Positions 27,231-36,831 of a DNA stretch of 64,000 nucleotides are shown in pieces. Every line of letters starts with the position of its first letter. Position 1 is the stretch's first letter. The stretch comes from Spirosoma luteum DSM 19990 (lineage in GTDB: Bacteria > Bacteroidota > Bacteroidia > Cytophagales > Spirosomataceae): contig NZ_KB893245.1 in the NCBI RefSeq assembly GCF_000374065.1, positions 682,001-746,000 on the forward strand, read 5' to 3'. Below the pieces are notes generated by a model that ran no database searches, was not told the DNA's origin, and saw only the letters and a program-made list of their open reading frames with translations. Both the position numbers and the translations under genes were made by a program.

Positions 27231-28997
27231 ATGATATTTGACTACTTGCCACCGATTTATTCAGATACGCTATCTATTAGTAAACAAAAGGATACTACTA
27301 ATTTCAGTAAATCAATCCATCGCTCATGTTCGTGGTTGGGTAATTCGTGTGTAGCTGTCATTGGTCTGATTACACTCCTGCAAACAATACCTTTTCAGGC
27401 CAACAGTCAGGCTCCTTACCTGACTCCATTGACTTCTACTCCCCGCGCCAACTTTACACCGACTCCACCCGAACAAAAAGGATACTGGAACGCGGATGTG
27501 GTGGGTGATTTTACGCTGCCTGCCGGTAAAACGTCGACCTTCAGCGGAGCGGGCCGCAACCTGCACGTTAATCAGGACCGGGAGAAGTTATTCCGGCGTG
27601 GATTCACCTCCATGGAGGCTAGTCGGATGACGGGTGATGAAAAAATATCGGGGCCCGAAAGTGCCAAACCTCCGGGCTGGACGAGTCCGCTCAAGCAGAG
27701 TCAGCGGGCATTGATCGTCTATCAAAACTACCTTTATTACCCACCCGACAATCCCTTTAACCTACTCTGGGCACGGCGGGATTCGTACGCCCCCTACACG
27801 TATTTCAGGCGCCCTCCCGGTGACCCATATATTCTGAACAGCGTAGGGGCGGCTATGGATCAGTTAGCTTATGAGTGTGCCGCTTTTGGCGATTGTCAGG
27901 GCGCCCCGCTAAATACATTTGGCCAGATATTCCTGGATATAGAGAACGATTATACTTATTTTGAAAATAGACAGCAGAGTGTGAACCTGTACGCCTACAT
28001 GATGTATACGTTACGCAAGGCTAGTAGTCCCGGAACCGACATTGGTTCGATTGGCCCCGTGCCGCACAACAACTTCGGTTTTACCCGGTATGGCGACTAT
28101 GACGCAGGTGTTGACTGGGGTTGGAGCATGACGGCCCAGCACACAGAGGCTATACCCGATTTGGCGGTACTGTCATCCCGGGAGCGGGGTATGCCCGATG
28201 CTATTGTGGGGAAATCCTTTGCTGATTACGCCGATTTTCAGATGCCCGGCGTTTATTACACATCGATGGCCTTCGACTATAGTTACCCGCACAATGGTGA
28301 GATGGATACGCACTGGCTGGCCAGCGTGCTGGGGGAACAGGAGATAAATAGTGCACTTTCCCCCAAAAAACGTATTGCGTGGCAATGGATGTTCAATACC
28401 CAAAGCCCGGATTACCCCAACAGTCCTAATGCCGATTATCCGGTCCCACCGGTCATGGCCGAAGGACACGCTATTTTCTACTGGCTTACAGGGGCGAGTG
28501 GTGTATTATTCTGGGATGATGAGGTCAATTTGACCCCGAACCGCAATTCACTCCCTCCCGGTGACCCCAATAAAGGCCTAGGTAGTGACCGGAATTATGC
28601 CTGTTATGAACATTATATTCACGGCACCTGGCGATTATTCAACCACCATAAAGATATGTTCAATGGTCGGGAGAAATACCTGAATCAGAATACCGAATGC
28701 TCATTCGATAAGGGGCTTACCTGGCACAAATACAACGCTGGTGACCTGAAGCGAAAAAACCTCCCCTTTGCCCGGGCCGTTGTAAGCGACAATCAGATTT
28801 TGATAGCGGCCACCGCCCCCTACGTGTCCCCCGATAAAAAAACATCGTTGATGGTTCGGTACATCGACGGTACCTACCAGTTTACGACGGAAATTAACCT
28901 GACGGGCGACGAAATTTATCTGGGTAGGGCTACTATGACAGCCCCGCCAAAGGTCAAAAACGTTAGCCTGTTGCTGTGTCAGGACTGCGTTAAGTAG
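27231..28997 (+). CDS. Secreted protein of unknown function, possibly glycosidase-like
   Basis: The 588-residue product is not recognised. A hydrophobic signal-like segment (VAVIGLITLLQTIPF) ends in ANSQA, an apparent signal peptidase site, but about 38 polar residues precede it, so the true start may be later (a TTG at the WLGNS codons). The mature part is rich in Tyr, Trp, Asn and Pro, with segments such as GQIFLDIENDYTYF, NNFGFTRYGDYDAGVDWGW and EGHAIFYWLTGASGVLFWDDE. These recall a (beta/alpha)8 carbohydrate-active enzyme with acidic residues after strands. The C-terminus carries CQDC. No type IX secretion tail is evident. It converges with the mutase gene, leaving 2 bp. Confidence 0.55.
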   Translation: MIFDYLPPIYSDTLSISKQKDTTNFSKSIHRSCSWLGNSCVAVIGLITLLQTIPFQANSQAPYLTPLTSTPRANFTPTPPEQKGYWNADVVGDFTLPAGKTSTFSGAGRNLHVNQDREKLFRRGFTSMEASRMTGDEKISGPESAKPPGWTSPLKQSQRALIVYQNYLYYPPDNPFNLLWARRDSYAPYTYFRRPPGDPYILNSVGAAMDQLAYECAAFGDCQGAPLNTFGQIFLDIENDYTYFENRQQSVNLYAYMMYTLRKASSPGTDIGSIGPVPHNNFGFTRYGDYDAGVDWGWSMTAQHTEAIPDLAVLSSRERGMPDAIVGKSFADYADFQMPGVYYTSMAFDYSYPHNGEMDTHWLASVLGEQEINSALSPKKRIAWQWMFNTQSPDYPNSPNADYPVPPVMAEGHAIFYWLTGASGVLFWDDEVNLTPNRNSLPPGDPNKGLGSDRNYACYEHYIHGTWRLFNHHKDMFNGREKYLNQNTECSFDKGLTWHKYNAGDLKRKNLPFARAVVSDNQILIAATAPYVSPDKKTSLMVRYIDGTYQFTTEINLTGDEIYLGRATMTAPPKVKNVSLLLCQDCVK

Positions 28998-28999
28998 CG

Positions 29000-31174
29000 C
29001 TAGGTATCCAGTAATGTCTGTAGAATTTTCTGCGCTGCTACCGAGATGACGGTTCCGGGGCCAAAAATCCCTTTTACGCCAGCATTGTATAGAAACTGAT
29101 AATCCTGTGCGGGGATAACGCCCCCGGCGATAACCAGAATGTCACTGCGACCAATCTTCGCCAGCTCCTCAATGAGCTGCGGAACCAGGGTTTTATGACC
29201 AGCCGCCAGACTCGATACGCCTACGATATGGACATCATTCTCGGCGGCTTGCCGGGCCACTTCGGCCGGGGTTTGAAACAGGGGTCCCATATCAACATCG
29301 AAGCCCAGATCAGCAAAGCTCGTGGCAATTACTTTGGCACCCCGGTCGTGGCCATCCTGGCCCATCTTGGCCACCAAAATACGCGGCCTTCGTCCATCCA
29401 GTTCGGTAAAGCGGTCACTCATTTCGCGGGCAAGCCGGAAATTCTCATCGTCCGATACTTCGGCAGAATAGATGCCGGATACGGCCCGGATGGTGGCTTT
29501 GTGCCGACCGAATGCGTTTTCCATAGCGTCAGAAATTTCGCCCAGTGTAGCACGGTGGCGAGCCGCTTCTATGGCCAGGGCAAGGAGGTTGATACCGGGG
29601 CGATTGGGGTTCATGGCCGCTTTCGTAATGGCCGCTAATGCCTGTTCTACCTTTCCTTCGTCCCTGTTTTCCCGTACCATTTTCAGCCGTGCAAGCTGGC
29701 TCTCCCGAACGGCCTGATTGTCAATATCCAGTAATTCTATATCAGTTTCTTCATCCGGCTTGTACCGGTTTACGCCGACTATAATATCTTTTCCACCGTC
29801 GATTCGGGCCTGTTTGCGGGCTGCTGCCTCTTCAATACGCAGTTTGGGCAATCCCGTTTCAATGGCTTTGGTCATGCCGCCCAGTTGCTCTACTTCCTCA
29901 ATGAGTAGCCAGGCTTTTTGGGCTAGTTCTTTCGTTAAAAACTCGACGTAGTACGAGCCTCCCCAGGGGTCGACGGCGCGGGTAACATCCGTTTCATGTT
30001 GCAGATACAATTGTGTATTCCGGGCAATTCGGGCCGAAAAATCAGTGGGCAGGGCAATGGCTTCGTCCAGTGAGTTGGTGTGCAGGCTTTGCGTGCCCCC
30101 CAGTACAGCTGCTAAGGCTTCTATCGTAGTGCGGGCTACGTTGTTGAACGGGTCCTGCTCCGTGAGGCTGTAGCCGGATGTTTGACAATGCGTCCGCAGC
30201 ATTAACGACTTCGGACTTTTGGACGGTCGCGGTTCCCCGCCGGGACCGCTGCCGGCAAACTGCTGCACGATTTTCGCCCACAGTAACCGCCCGGCCCGTA
30301 GCTTGGCAATTTCCATGAAGTGATTCATACCAATACCCCAGAAAAAGGATAATCGCGGAGCAAAATCGTCGATGCCCATGCCCGCCCGCATACCCGTTCG
30401 GATGTATTCAAGCCCGTCGGCCAGCGTATAGGCCAGCTCCAGATGTGCTGTTGCGCCCGCTTCGTGCATGTGGTAGCCGCTGATACTGATGGAGTTGAAT
30501 TTCGGCATATGCTGGCTGGTGTAGGCGAAAATATCCCCCACAATCCGCATACTCGGCTCCGGCGGGTAGATGTAGGTATTCCGCACCATAAACTCCTTCA
30601 AAATATCGTTTTGAATCGTGCCCGATAGTTTCTCCGGCGGAACACCCTGTTCTTCGGCGGCTACGATGTAAAAGGCCATAATGGGTAATACGGCCCCGTT
30701 CATGGTCATACTCACCGACATTTCGTCCAGCGGAATCTGGTCGAACAGAATCTTCATATCCTCCACCGTGTCGATGGCCACGCCCGCCTTACCCACATCG
30801 CCCACTACACGCGGATGGTCGGAGTCGTAACCCCGATGAGTAGCCAGGTCGAAGGCGACCGATAACCCTTTTTGTCCGGCGGCCAGATTACGCCGGTAAA
30901 AGGCGTTCGATTCTTCGGCGGTGGAAAATCCCGCGTACTGACGAATCGTCCAGGGGCGCTGCGTATACATGCTGGCATACGGCCCGCGCAGATAAGGCGG
31001 AATGCCAGCCTGAGACGCAACGTATTGCCGGTCCGCTGGCGCGGTTGCTACGTCGGCAACAGTAAAACGAGGTTTTAATTTGATTCCTTCCGACGTGGTA
31101 AAGTGCTTGCCAGGTACAGGTAATTCCGGGCCCTGTACTTGTTGAGTTGGTATATTGGTGAAGTCAGGGCGCAT
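29000..31174 (-). CDS. mutB: Methylmalonyl-CoA mutase large subunit
   Basis: The 724-residue protein is the catalytic, adenosylcobalamin-dependent subunit that interconverts methylmalonyl-CoA and succinyl-CoA. The N-terminal barrel contains [36 protein letters not shown] and [10 protein letters not shown]. The C-terminal cobalamin domain has D607-x-H609-x2-G ([12 protein letters not shown]), with H609 as the lower axial ligand, plus VIAGGVIP. The length is typical. It is the last gene of a minus-strand operon starting with the small subunit; a toxin-antitoxin pair is inserted between them, and its antitoxin stops only 2 bp before this start. Confidence 0.95.
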   Translation of the reverse strand: MRPDFTNIPTQQVQGPELPVPGKHFTTSEGIKLKPRFTVADVATAPADRQYVASQAGIPPYLRGPYASMYTQRPWTIRQYAGFSTAEESNAFYRRNLAAGQKGLSVAFDLATHRGYDSDHPRVVGDVGKAGVAIDTVEDMKILFDQIPLDEMSVSMTMNGAVLPIMAFYIVAAEEQGVPPEKLSGTIQNDILKEFMVRNTYIYPPEPSMRIVGDIFAYTSQHMPKFNSISISGYHMHEAGATAHLELAYTLADGLEYIRTGMRAGMGIDDFAPRLSFFWGIGMNHFMEIAKLRAGRLLWAKIVQQFAGSGPGGEPRPSKSPKSLMLRTHCQTSGYSLTEQDPFNNVARTTIEALAAVLGGTQSLHTNSLDEAIALPTDFSARIARNTQLYLQHETDVTRAVDPWGGSYYVEFLTKELAQKAWLLIEEVEQLGGMTKAIETGLPKLRIEEAAARKQARIDGGKDIIVGVNRYKPDEETDIELLDIDNQAVRESQLARLKMVRENRDEGKVEQALAAITKAAMNPNRPGINLLALAIEAARHRATLGEISDAMENAFGRHKATIRAVSGIYSAEVSDDENFRLAREMSDRFTELDGRRPRILVAKMGQDGHDRGAKVIATSFADLGFDVDMGPLFQTPAEVARQAAENDVHIVGVSSLAAGHKTLVPQLIEELAKIGRSDILVIAGGVIPAQDYQFLYNAGVKGIFGPGTVISVAAQKILQTLLDT

Positions 31175-31176
31175 AG

Positions 31177-31488
31177 TCAGGTGGGTCGATGATAAAGAGG
31201 TTGAGCGGTTCGCTGAATTTCATCTTTTAGTTTTTGGTTGCTGAGCGAATCCCAGTGCAACACATCGAAGAAAAAGGGCATAGGGCTATCTTCTTCCAGT
31301 ACGAAATGAATATGGCTGACGGTTTCGCGTTTTACATCCGGACCAACCAGAGCCAAATCGACATCGGAACCGGGCTGATTTTTGCCTTTCGCCCGCGACC
31401 CATACAGCCAGACCTGCTCAATATCGGGGTGTTGCTGGAACAGACTGGTCATGTAAAGCAGGTCGGTAGCGCGCAGTCCAAAGTTCAT
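31177..31488 (-). CDS. mntA: MNT nucleotidyltransferase, MntA-type antitoxin
   Basis: The 103-residue minimal nucleotidyltransferase carries G30-S31-x10-D42-x-D44 (GSRAKG...SDVDLAL), the exact GSX10DXD signature of MntA-type antitoxins. A third acidic residue comes from FFFDVLHWD. Family knowledge: MntA neutralises its HEPN partner by transferring AMP to a tyrosine next to the toxin's active site. The start overlaps the stop of the HEPN gene by 4 bp (ATGA), and the stop is 2 bp before mutB. The toxin-first order is common for this family. I infer a functional pair because both active sites are intact. Confidence 0.85.
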   Translation of the reverse strand: MNFGLRATDLLYMTSLFQQHPDIEQVWLYGSRAKGKNQPGSDVDLALVGPDVKRETVSHIHFVLEEDSPMPFFFDVLHWDSLSNQKLKDEIQRTAQPLYHRPT

Positions 31489-31883
31489 CGTTTGCTGAGC
31501 AATACAGTGTTTAACTCCATTAATAAGGGTAGGTAGGTTGTGGACACGACTTCCAGAATCTCACGACTTTCTGCTTCATCATACACATGCGTTAATGCAT
31601 TGCGTCTGTCTAACATTTGTATCCATGTATAGCCATCGATCAATAAACCGTCCTGAACAGCCTGCTTTAGTACAGGCCGTGGTCCTTTAACATCTGTGTA
31701 GCCAGCTTGTTGGGCAAGATAATCCTGTAATGTTTTCCAGGCCAGTTCAAACGTGAACTCAAATCGTTGAATAGCCCCGTCTTTCTCCAGCTCGTTCAGG
31801 TTGGGGTACAAGGCCAAACCGCTCGATAACTGGGTTAACGCTTTTTGATAAAAATCATGCCTTTCCTGCCAACGCTTCGCCAT
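31485..31883 (-). CDS. hepT: HEPN-domain protein, HepT-type toxin (HI0074 family)
   Basis: The 132-residue all-helical protein matches the HI0074-type nucleotidyltransferase partner family, seen in FEFTFELAWKTLQDYLAQQAG and WIQMLDRRNALTHVYDE. It carries R94-x4-H99-x-Y101 (RNALTHVY), the RX4HXY ribonuclease motif of HEPN toxins; Y101 is the expected AMPylation target of MntA. Such proteins cleave RNA, tRNA in the studied case, when not neutralised. It sits 23 bp downstream of the mutase small subunit and overlaps mntA by 4 bp, so it is transcribed with the mutase operon. Confidence 0.85.
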   Translation of the reverse strand: MAKRWQERHDFYQKALTQLSSGLALYPNLNELEKDGAIQRFEFTFELAWKTLQDYLAQQAGYTDVKGPRPVLKQAVQDGLLIDGYTWIQMLDRRNALTHVYDEAESREILEVVSTTYLPLLMELNTVLLSKR

Positions 31884-31906
31884 AGGTGTAGAAATCAGTT
31901 TTTCAT

Positions 31907-33280
31907 TTACTCAAATTCCTCCGCCAGTCGGCGATTGGGAAGTGTAGTGGTGTCGTTTTGGGTAGTTTTCCCGGGTTTGCTGAGTGCATCCGTGCTATCA
32001 TCCGACCGGTACTTCGTCACGCCAACCAGTACTTTTCCATTTTGTACGGCTGCTAGTTTAACCTGATAGGATCGGTCAATTTCCCGTTGAATAAAGCCAT
32101 CAGCCATTGCCTGTTTGTAGCCTCCTCGTTTTTCAACAGCCAGAAACAACGCCCAGGCCGATTCTACCAACTCATGCGTCAGGGTTTCAATGTAATAAGA
32201 CCCGGCCGAAGGGTCGGCGACTTTATCCAGATGGCTTTCTTCCCGCAGCAGTACGGATATATTCCGGGCAATACGCTCACCGAAAGCCCGGTCCGGTATT
32301 TGACCCGAAACAGCATTATACGGGTGAATGGTTAGTGCATCACAGCCGCCCATCACTGCTGCCATGGCCTCGGTTGTTGACCGTAGCAGATTAGTGTATG
32401 GAGACGCGACCGCATCGTAAAAGGTTGACGTTTGGGCGTGGATCTGGAATGATGAATCGGCCCGCCCATTCGGCTGAATGGGTCCGCCGACTTGGCTAAA
32501 TGATGGTTGATAAGCACCAACAAACCGCAGGCATAATACGCGCAAGGCGCGGAGTTTGGCGATTTCCATGAAATAACTCGTCCCGACAGAAACGGACAGC
32601 ATTGTTTTGGCAACGAGCTGGTCAATTGATAAGCCATCATCCGTGAGCGTATCGTAGGCATCGGTCAGCATGGCCAGCGTAAAAGCCAGCTCCTGCGTAG
32701 CCGTAGCCCCGGCATTGTGGAACGCGTGACCGCTGATGCAAATAGTCCGAAACAGGGGTGAATCGGCCGTTTGGCGGGTAACATCGGCTATCTGATCGTT
32801 TACAGCCGTCAGTAAACCACCTTTGAATTGGTAGGGCGCAATGGTCTTTAATGCCTGCACAAAATCAGCGGTGTTGACCGGCTGCTGACCGGCATTGAAC
32901 CGAAAAAAAACGGGGGTTTCACTCAGTTTAATTCCATTCAATAAAAGGGAGAGGTCGGGCATGGTGGCCAGCGTGAGTACCAACGCATCAGCTCCGCGAG
33001 TGAGTGCATCCCGAAGGGTTACATTATCGGCTTTTTCATTAGTAATCAAGTACTCCGGTGCGTTTAGCCACCCTGGTATTTGCTTTTGCGCCGTCTGTAG
33101 GTTGGTTAGCGGTAGTGTGTTCAGATCATCGGCCGTATAGTATGGTTCCAGCGTAAACGCTCCATCCGCTTGCCAGCGCATTCGCTCAAAGGCGTCTGCG
33201 TCTCTTGCTTCTTTCTGAACCTGCGTTATCCAGTCTGCCTTACTGGAAGTGGGGAAGAGAGACGAGAAAAGTGGTTCCAT
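31907..33280 (-). CDS. mutA: Methylmalonyl-CoA mutase small subunit
   Basis: The 457-residue protein is homologous to the mutase barrel domain ([93 protein letters not shown]). It ends shortly after the barrel and lacks an obvious C-terminal cobalamin domain with a DxHxxG motif. This fits the non-catalytic beta subunit of the heterodimeric enzyme, shortened relative to the usual 600 or so residues. It heads the minus-strand operon mutA-hepT-mntA-mutB. Confidence 0.88.
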   Translation of the reverse strand: MEPLFSSLFPTSSKADWITQVQKEARDADAFERMRWQADGAFTLEPYYTADDLNTLPLTNLQTAQKQIPGWLNAPEYLITNEKADNVTLRDALTRGADALVLTLATMPDLSLLLNGIKLSETPVFFRFNAGQQPVNTADFVQALKTIAPYQFKGGLLTAVNDQIADVTRQTADSPLFRTICISGHAFHNAGATATQELAFTLAMLTDAYDTLTDDGLSIDQLVAKTMLSVSVGTSYFMEIAKLRALRVLCLRFVGAYQPSFSQVGGPIQPNGRADSSFQIHAQTSTFYDAVASPYTNLLRSTTEAMAAVMGGCDALTIHPYNAVSGQIPDRAFGERIARNISVLLREESHLDKVADPSAGSYYIETLTHELVESAWALFLAVEKRGGYKQAMADGFIQREIDRSYQVKLAAVQNGKVLVGVTKYRSDDSTDALSKPGKTTQNDTTTLPNRRLAEEFE

Positions 33281-33585
33281 TGGATACGGTTGGGATGATA
33301 GGGTGGTAAATGTACTCTTTTTCTCTTTTCGGGGGAAAAGTACGTGCCTTGCAGCATGGATGCTGTCCTGATTGCATTATTCAAAGGGATTTAATTTGAG
33401 CCTTGACGTTCCGATGGATTGGCGTAATTTTAGCTTAACATTGGAAGACAGCCTACGGTTTTTTACAAAAAACGTGATAATTCCGGTGTGGACGGGTCAA
33501 ATATTATCCTCATATTTGTCTCCCTTTTTTACGACCCCAACCGTAATGAAAATGTCTCCCCGTGAATATAATCTCTCAGACCGGC
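33281..33585. promoter_or_regulatory. Divergent control region between mutA and dnaA
   Basis: This 305-bp gap holds no convincing gene. On the minus strand TACTTTTC (33335-33342) is a -7-like box for the mut operon. Nearer dnaA are a GTTTTTT-AC-AAAAAAC inverted repeat near 33460 and a single DnaA-box-like TTATCCTCA (33504-33512, one mismatch to TTATCCACA). TGTGGACGG (33487-33495) is a poorer match in the opposite orientation. Box clusters and AT-rich 13-mer arrays are absent, so this looks like a dnaA promoter, perhaps autoregulated, not an origin. Confidence 0.4.
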
Positions 33586-34995
33586 ATGCAGCGTGAAATA
33601 ACGACGGTGTGGAATCGCTGTCTGAACGTTATCCGGGAGATTGTACCCGAACAGAGCTTCAACACCTGGTTTGAGCCAATCGTACCCCTGAAACTCAATG
33701 GTCATGTTCTGACGATTCAGGTTCCGAGCGAATTTTTCTACGAATGGCTGGAAGAAAACTTTGTTCATGCCCTCCGTAAAGCCCTCGATACCGCTATTGG
33801 CCCCAACGGGCAGCTGGAGTACTCGATTATTGTTGATAAAGGCAATGAAAAAAACCGTCCGCTCACGGTAAACATACCAACAACCAAATCCACCCAGACT
33901 TCCAAACCCGATAATGTTAGTCCTGATCTGGTTAAGAGTCCGTTTATTTTCAAAGACCTTGATTCGCTCACGCTCGATTCGTACCTGAATCCGAGTTATA
34001 CATTCGATAATTACGTGGAGGGCGACTGCAACCGGCTGGCCCGGTCGGCGGGGTACGCCGTGGCAGAGCGGCCGGGTATTACGTCGTTCAACCCGCTTAT
34101 GGTATATGGGGGGGTCGGGCTGGGCAAAACACACCTGGTGCAGGCGATTGGTAACTATATCAAGAATAACAACCAGAATAAATTCGTCCTGTACGTTACG
34201 TCCGAGAAGTTCACGAACCAGTTTCTCAATGCCGTTCGGTCAGACGGTATTCGCGACTTTACGTCCTTTTACATGCAGGTGGATGTACTAGTGATTGACG
34301 ATGTGCAGTTTTTGCAAAAAAAGGAAAAAACGCAGGAAATCTTCTTCCATATCTTCAACCACCTTCACCAATCGGGGAAGCAGATCATTATGACGTCCGA
34401 CCGCGCTCCCCGCGCGCTGGATGGCCTGGAAGACCGGCTGCTGTCGCGGTTCAAATGGGGGCTTTCCGCTGATTTACAAACGCCTGACCTCGAAACGCGG
34501 ATTGCTATTATCCAGAAAAAACTCCAGGCAGAAGGCATTTATATCGAGAACAACGTTATCGAATACCTGGCTCATAGCGTCAATACCAACGTTCGGGAAC
34601 TGGAGGGGGTCATCGTGTCATTAATGGCGCAGGCATCGCTGAACCGGCGGGATATTGACCTTGAGCTAGCCAAGCACACGCTGCGAAATATCGTAGTCGA
34701 TTCGGAACGGGAAGTCACCATCGATACGGTACAGGAAGCCGTAGCCGATTTCTTCAATGTATCGATTGCAGACCTGAAAGCTAAAAGCCGCAAACGGGAA
34801 CTGGTACATCCCCGGCAGATTGCTATGTACCTGGCCAAGGAAAAAACGGATTTATCGCTCAAATCGATTGGCTATCATTTTGGCGGACGTGACCACAGCA
34901 CCGTCATTCATGCGGTACAGACTATCAGTGATTTAGTGGCTAAAAATGCCGAAACCCGCGCGGCTGTCGACAAATTGAAAGCACTGTTTAAGTAG
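33586..34995 (+). CDS. dnaA: Chromosomal replication initiator protein DnaA
   Basis: The 469-residue protein is the AAA+ initiator that opens oriC. Domain I (VWNRCLNVIREIVPEQSFNTWFEPI) is followed by a short linker and then the AAA+ core. The core has Walker A GGVGLGKTH, Walker B VLVIDDVQFL and the arginine-rich sensor LEDRLLSRFKWG. The C-terminal DnaA-box-binding signature is GGRDHSTVIHA. I chose the ATG at 33586 (MQREITTVW), matching the usual N-terminus; a GTG eight codons upstream (33562) is an alternative. It is followed 19 bp later by a GNAT-like gene on the same strand. Confidence 0.95.
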   Translation: MQREITTVWNRCLNVIREIVPEQSFNTWFEPIVPLKLNGHVLTIQVPSEFFYEWLEENFVHALRKALDTAIGPNGQLEYSIIVDKGNEKNRPLTVNIPTTKSTQTSKPDNVSPDLVKSPFIFKDLDSLTLDSYLNPSYTFDNYVEGDCNRLARSAGYAVAERPGITSFNPLMVYGGVGLGKTHLVQAIGNYIKNNNQNKFVLYVTSEKFTNQFLNAVRSDGIRDFTSFYMQVDVLVIDDVQFLQKKEKTQEIFFHIFNHLHQSGKQIIMTSDRAPRALDGLEDRLLSRFKWGLSADLQTPDLETRIAIIQKKLQAEGIYIENNVIEYLAHSVNTNVRELEGVIVSLMAQASLNRRDIDLELAKHTLRNIVVDSEREVTIDTVQEAVADFFNVSIADLKAKSRKRELVHPRQIAMYLAKEKTDLSLKSIGYHFGGRDHSTVIHAVQTISDLVAKNAETRAAVDKLKALFK

Positions 34996-35014
34996 GCTTT
35001 ACACCCAAAGTCCG

Positions 35015-36016
35015 GTGCCTGTTCCCAGCCATCTTGTCCCTCAGCTTATTCCCCGCTCTCAACTCGACCTCAGGTCGTGGGATGCGTGCGTAGCGGCTTC
35101 GCTCGAGCCGGTACTGTACGCCTATTCGTGGTATCTGGACGCGGTGTTGCCCGCACCTATGTGGAAGTGGGCGGGTATGGTGTTGCTGGATGAAACCGGG
35201 AAGTATCAGGCGGTGATGCCCGTTCCGTTACGTCGGAAAACGATTGCGGGAATACCGTACGCATGGGTTGTACACCAGCCGTTTTTTTGCCAGTTTCTAG
35301 GCGTTTTCAGCCGCAATAGCCAGGTTGACGAAGCCCCTTTTTTTCAGCAGGTACTAAAGCGATTCCGGTACGGCTCCCTGCTCTGTATGTGGCAGAAACC
35401 CAATGAACGCTTCCCGTTCGATGCCGTCTATTCCGGCTCGACTCACACTCTTGACCTTTCTATTGATTATCCACGCATCTATCGGCACTATTCAACTGAC
35501 CGCAAGGCCAGTCTGCGTCGGGCCATCAGGGCGAACTGGACAGTAGTCGAATCTTCCGATATAGAACCGTTATTGACTTTATTCAAGGATAACCATGCCC
35601 AAACGATTGACGGGGGAGTGGCAGACTGGGCTTATACTATTTTGAGAAACTTAACTGGCGAGCTGGTAAAACGGGGGCTGGTAACGCTACGGTACACGCT
35701 CCACAATGGCCAAATTGAGGCTGGGGCGTTGTTTGTGCAGGAGGGAGGTCGACTCATCTACCTATTCAATGCGGCCTCGGAAGCGGGTAGGCGCGGAAAT
35801 GCCCGGACGCTATTGATTGACCAGCTAGTGAAGGAAAAATCCGGACAACGGCTCGTTCTTGATTTTGAAAGTCCGGCAAAACAACCTATCCGCGCTTTCT
35901 ACCAGAGCTTCGGTGCCGTTGCGGTACCTTTGTGGACAATGCGCTGGAACCGCCTTAACCCGGTAGAAAGAGCACTTATAAAAGTGAGAAGCTGGCTGAC
36001 TGCCTACTATCAGTAA
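35015..36016 (+). CDS. GNAT/FemAB-like acyltransferase family protein
   Basis: The 333-residue protein looks like a tandem GNAT fold of the FemAB/peptidoglycan-bridge or polysaccharide-biosynthesis acetyltransferase type. Visible elements are YSWYLDAVLP near residue 36, a conserved MPVPLRRKTIAGIPYAWVVHQPFF segment, a basic YSTDRKASLRRAIRAN, GALFVQEGGRLIYLFNAASEAGRRGNARTLLID and FYQSFGA. The substrate is unknown. The GTG start is the first possible start after dnaA, 19 bp away, so the gene is likely co-transcribed with dnaA. Its 3' end overlaps the convergent DUF3108 gene by 7 bp. Confidence 0.7.
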   Translation: MPVPSHLVPQLIPRSQLDLRSWDACVAASLEPVLYAYSWYLDAVLPAPMWKWAGMVLLDETGKYQAVMPVPLRRKTIAGIPYAWVVHQPFFCQFLGVFSRNSQVDEAPFFQQVLKRFRYGSLLCMWQKPNERFPFDAVYSGSTHTLDLSIDYPRIYRHYSTDRKASLRRAIRANWTVVESSDIEPLLTLFKDNHAQTIDGGVADWAYTILRNLTGELVKRGLVTLRYTLHNGQIEAGALFVQEGGRLIYLFNAASEAGRRGNARTLLIDQLVKEKSGQRLVLDFESPAKQPIRAFYQSFGAVAVPLWTMRWNRLNPVERALIKVRSWLTAYYQ

Positions 36017-36801
36017 AACTTCAGCGGTTGCTTCAATCCGCCGTTATTTCTCAAATCCATTACCATGGCCCCAACCCAGAAATCAACTTCTACTTTAACG
36101 GGGACTTTGTTGACATCGTCGGAAACAAAAATACGAATGGATTCTTCTTCCTTGAAGAGTGCATTGCCCGGGGGCAAAACAGGGTTCAGTTTAATGACGT
36201 TAATCTTGCCAAATTTAGTCTTGACAACGTCTTTACCCCTAAACCGGACTTTCATGTTGTAAACGGTATCATCGTAAAAAGCGGGTACTTCGATGACCTG
36301 CCCATTACTGACGTGGCTAAAATCAATGGTTCTCAGAAAGTAATAACCACTAATCAGGTCATGGACGTTATCAGGCACCTTAAAAACGCCCTTCTCCTTC
36401 CGTTCTTCCGCCTTCACGGTATTGGTTGCGTGGTTAAACGTAACGTTCTCTTCTTTCCGGTACTTGTTCTCCTGAAGGCTGGTATAAAATTTCTGCGGCA
36501 GAATAGCCGACGTATCGATATAAGATCGCCAGGTGTCCCGAATGCGGGTAACGAGGTCAAAGGCACCCAGCGTTCGGGCATCTACATTGACCCGGTAGCA
36601 GGGTCGCTCATTTACCTTGTATAGGGATGGACTAACGTCAATAATGGCTTCGGCCGCATTGATAAAGCCGTAGTGAACCCGGTATTCAAGGTGCTCTCCC
36701 GGCCCGAAACTATTATTGACTACGCGCCGATAACTGTTCAAGGCGATGAAACCTGTACATAGGAAGAATGCAATACTGATGCCTATTATAACCTTTTTCA
36801 T
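36010..36801 (-). CDS. DUF3108 family secreted protein
   Basis: The 263-residue protein has an N-terminal membrane or signal segment (ISIAFFLCTGFIALNSY) and then a beta-rich DUF3108-type domain: GEHLEYRVHYGFINAAEAIIDV, RDTWRSYIDTSAILPQKFYTSLQENKYRKEE, GQVIEVPAFYDDTVYNMKVRFRGKDVV and a final VEVDFWVGAMVMDL. DUF3108 proteins are envelope proteins of unknown function, proposed to have a lipocalin-like barrel. It is separated by 30 bp from the upstream aminopeptidase gene and probably shares its transcript. Confidence 0.78.
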   Translation of the reverse strand: MKKVIIGISIAFFLCTGFIALNSYRRVVNNSFGPGEHLEYRVHYGFINAAEAIIDVSPSLYKVNERPCYRVNVDARTLGAFDLVTRIRDTWRSYIDTSAILPQKFYTSLQENKYRKEENVTFNHATNTVKAEERKEKGVFKVPDNVHDLISGYYFLRTIDFSHVSNGQVIEVPAFYDDTVYNMKVRFRGKDVVKTKFGKINVIKLNPVLPPGNALFKEEESIRIFVSDDVNKVPVKVEVDFWVGAMVMDLRNNGGLKQPLKFY

Positions 36802-36831
36802 AAGAACAGCCGCCCACCTGTCGGGCTGCGT

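Noticed and set aside
29000-33280. A frameshift splitting a single mutase gene
   Set aside because: The two mutase proteins are separate homologues of the barrel, each with its own start, as in heterodimeric enzymes; the genes between them are an unrelated toxin-antitoxin pair.
33281-33585. Possible replication origin next to dnaA
   Set aside because: Only one DnaA-box-like 9-mer (TTATCCTCA) and one poor match were found, with no cluster of boxes and no AT-rich unwinding region.
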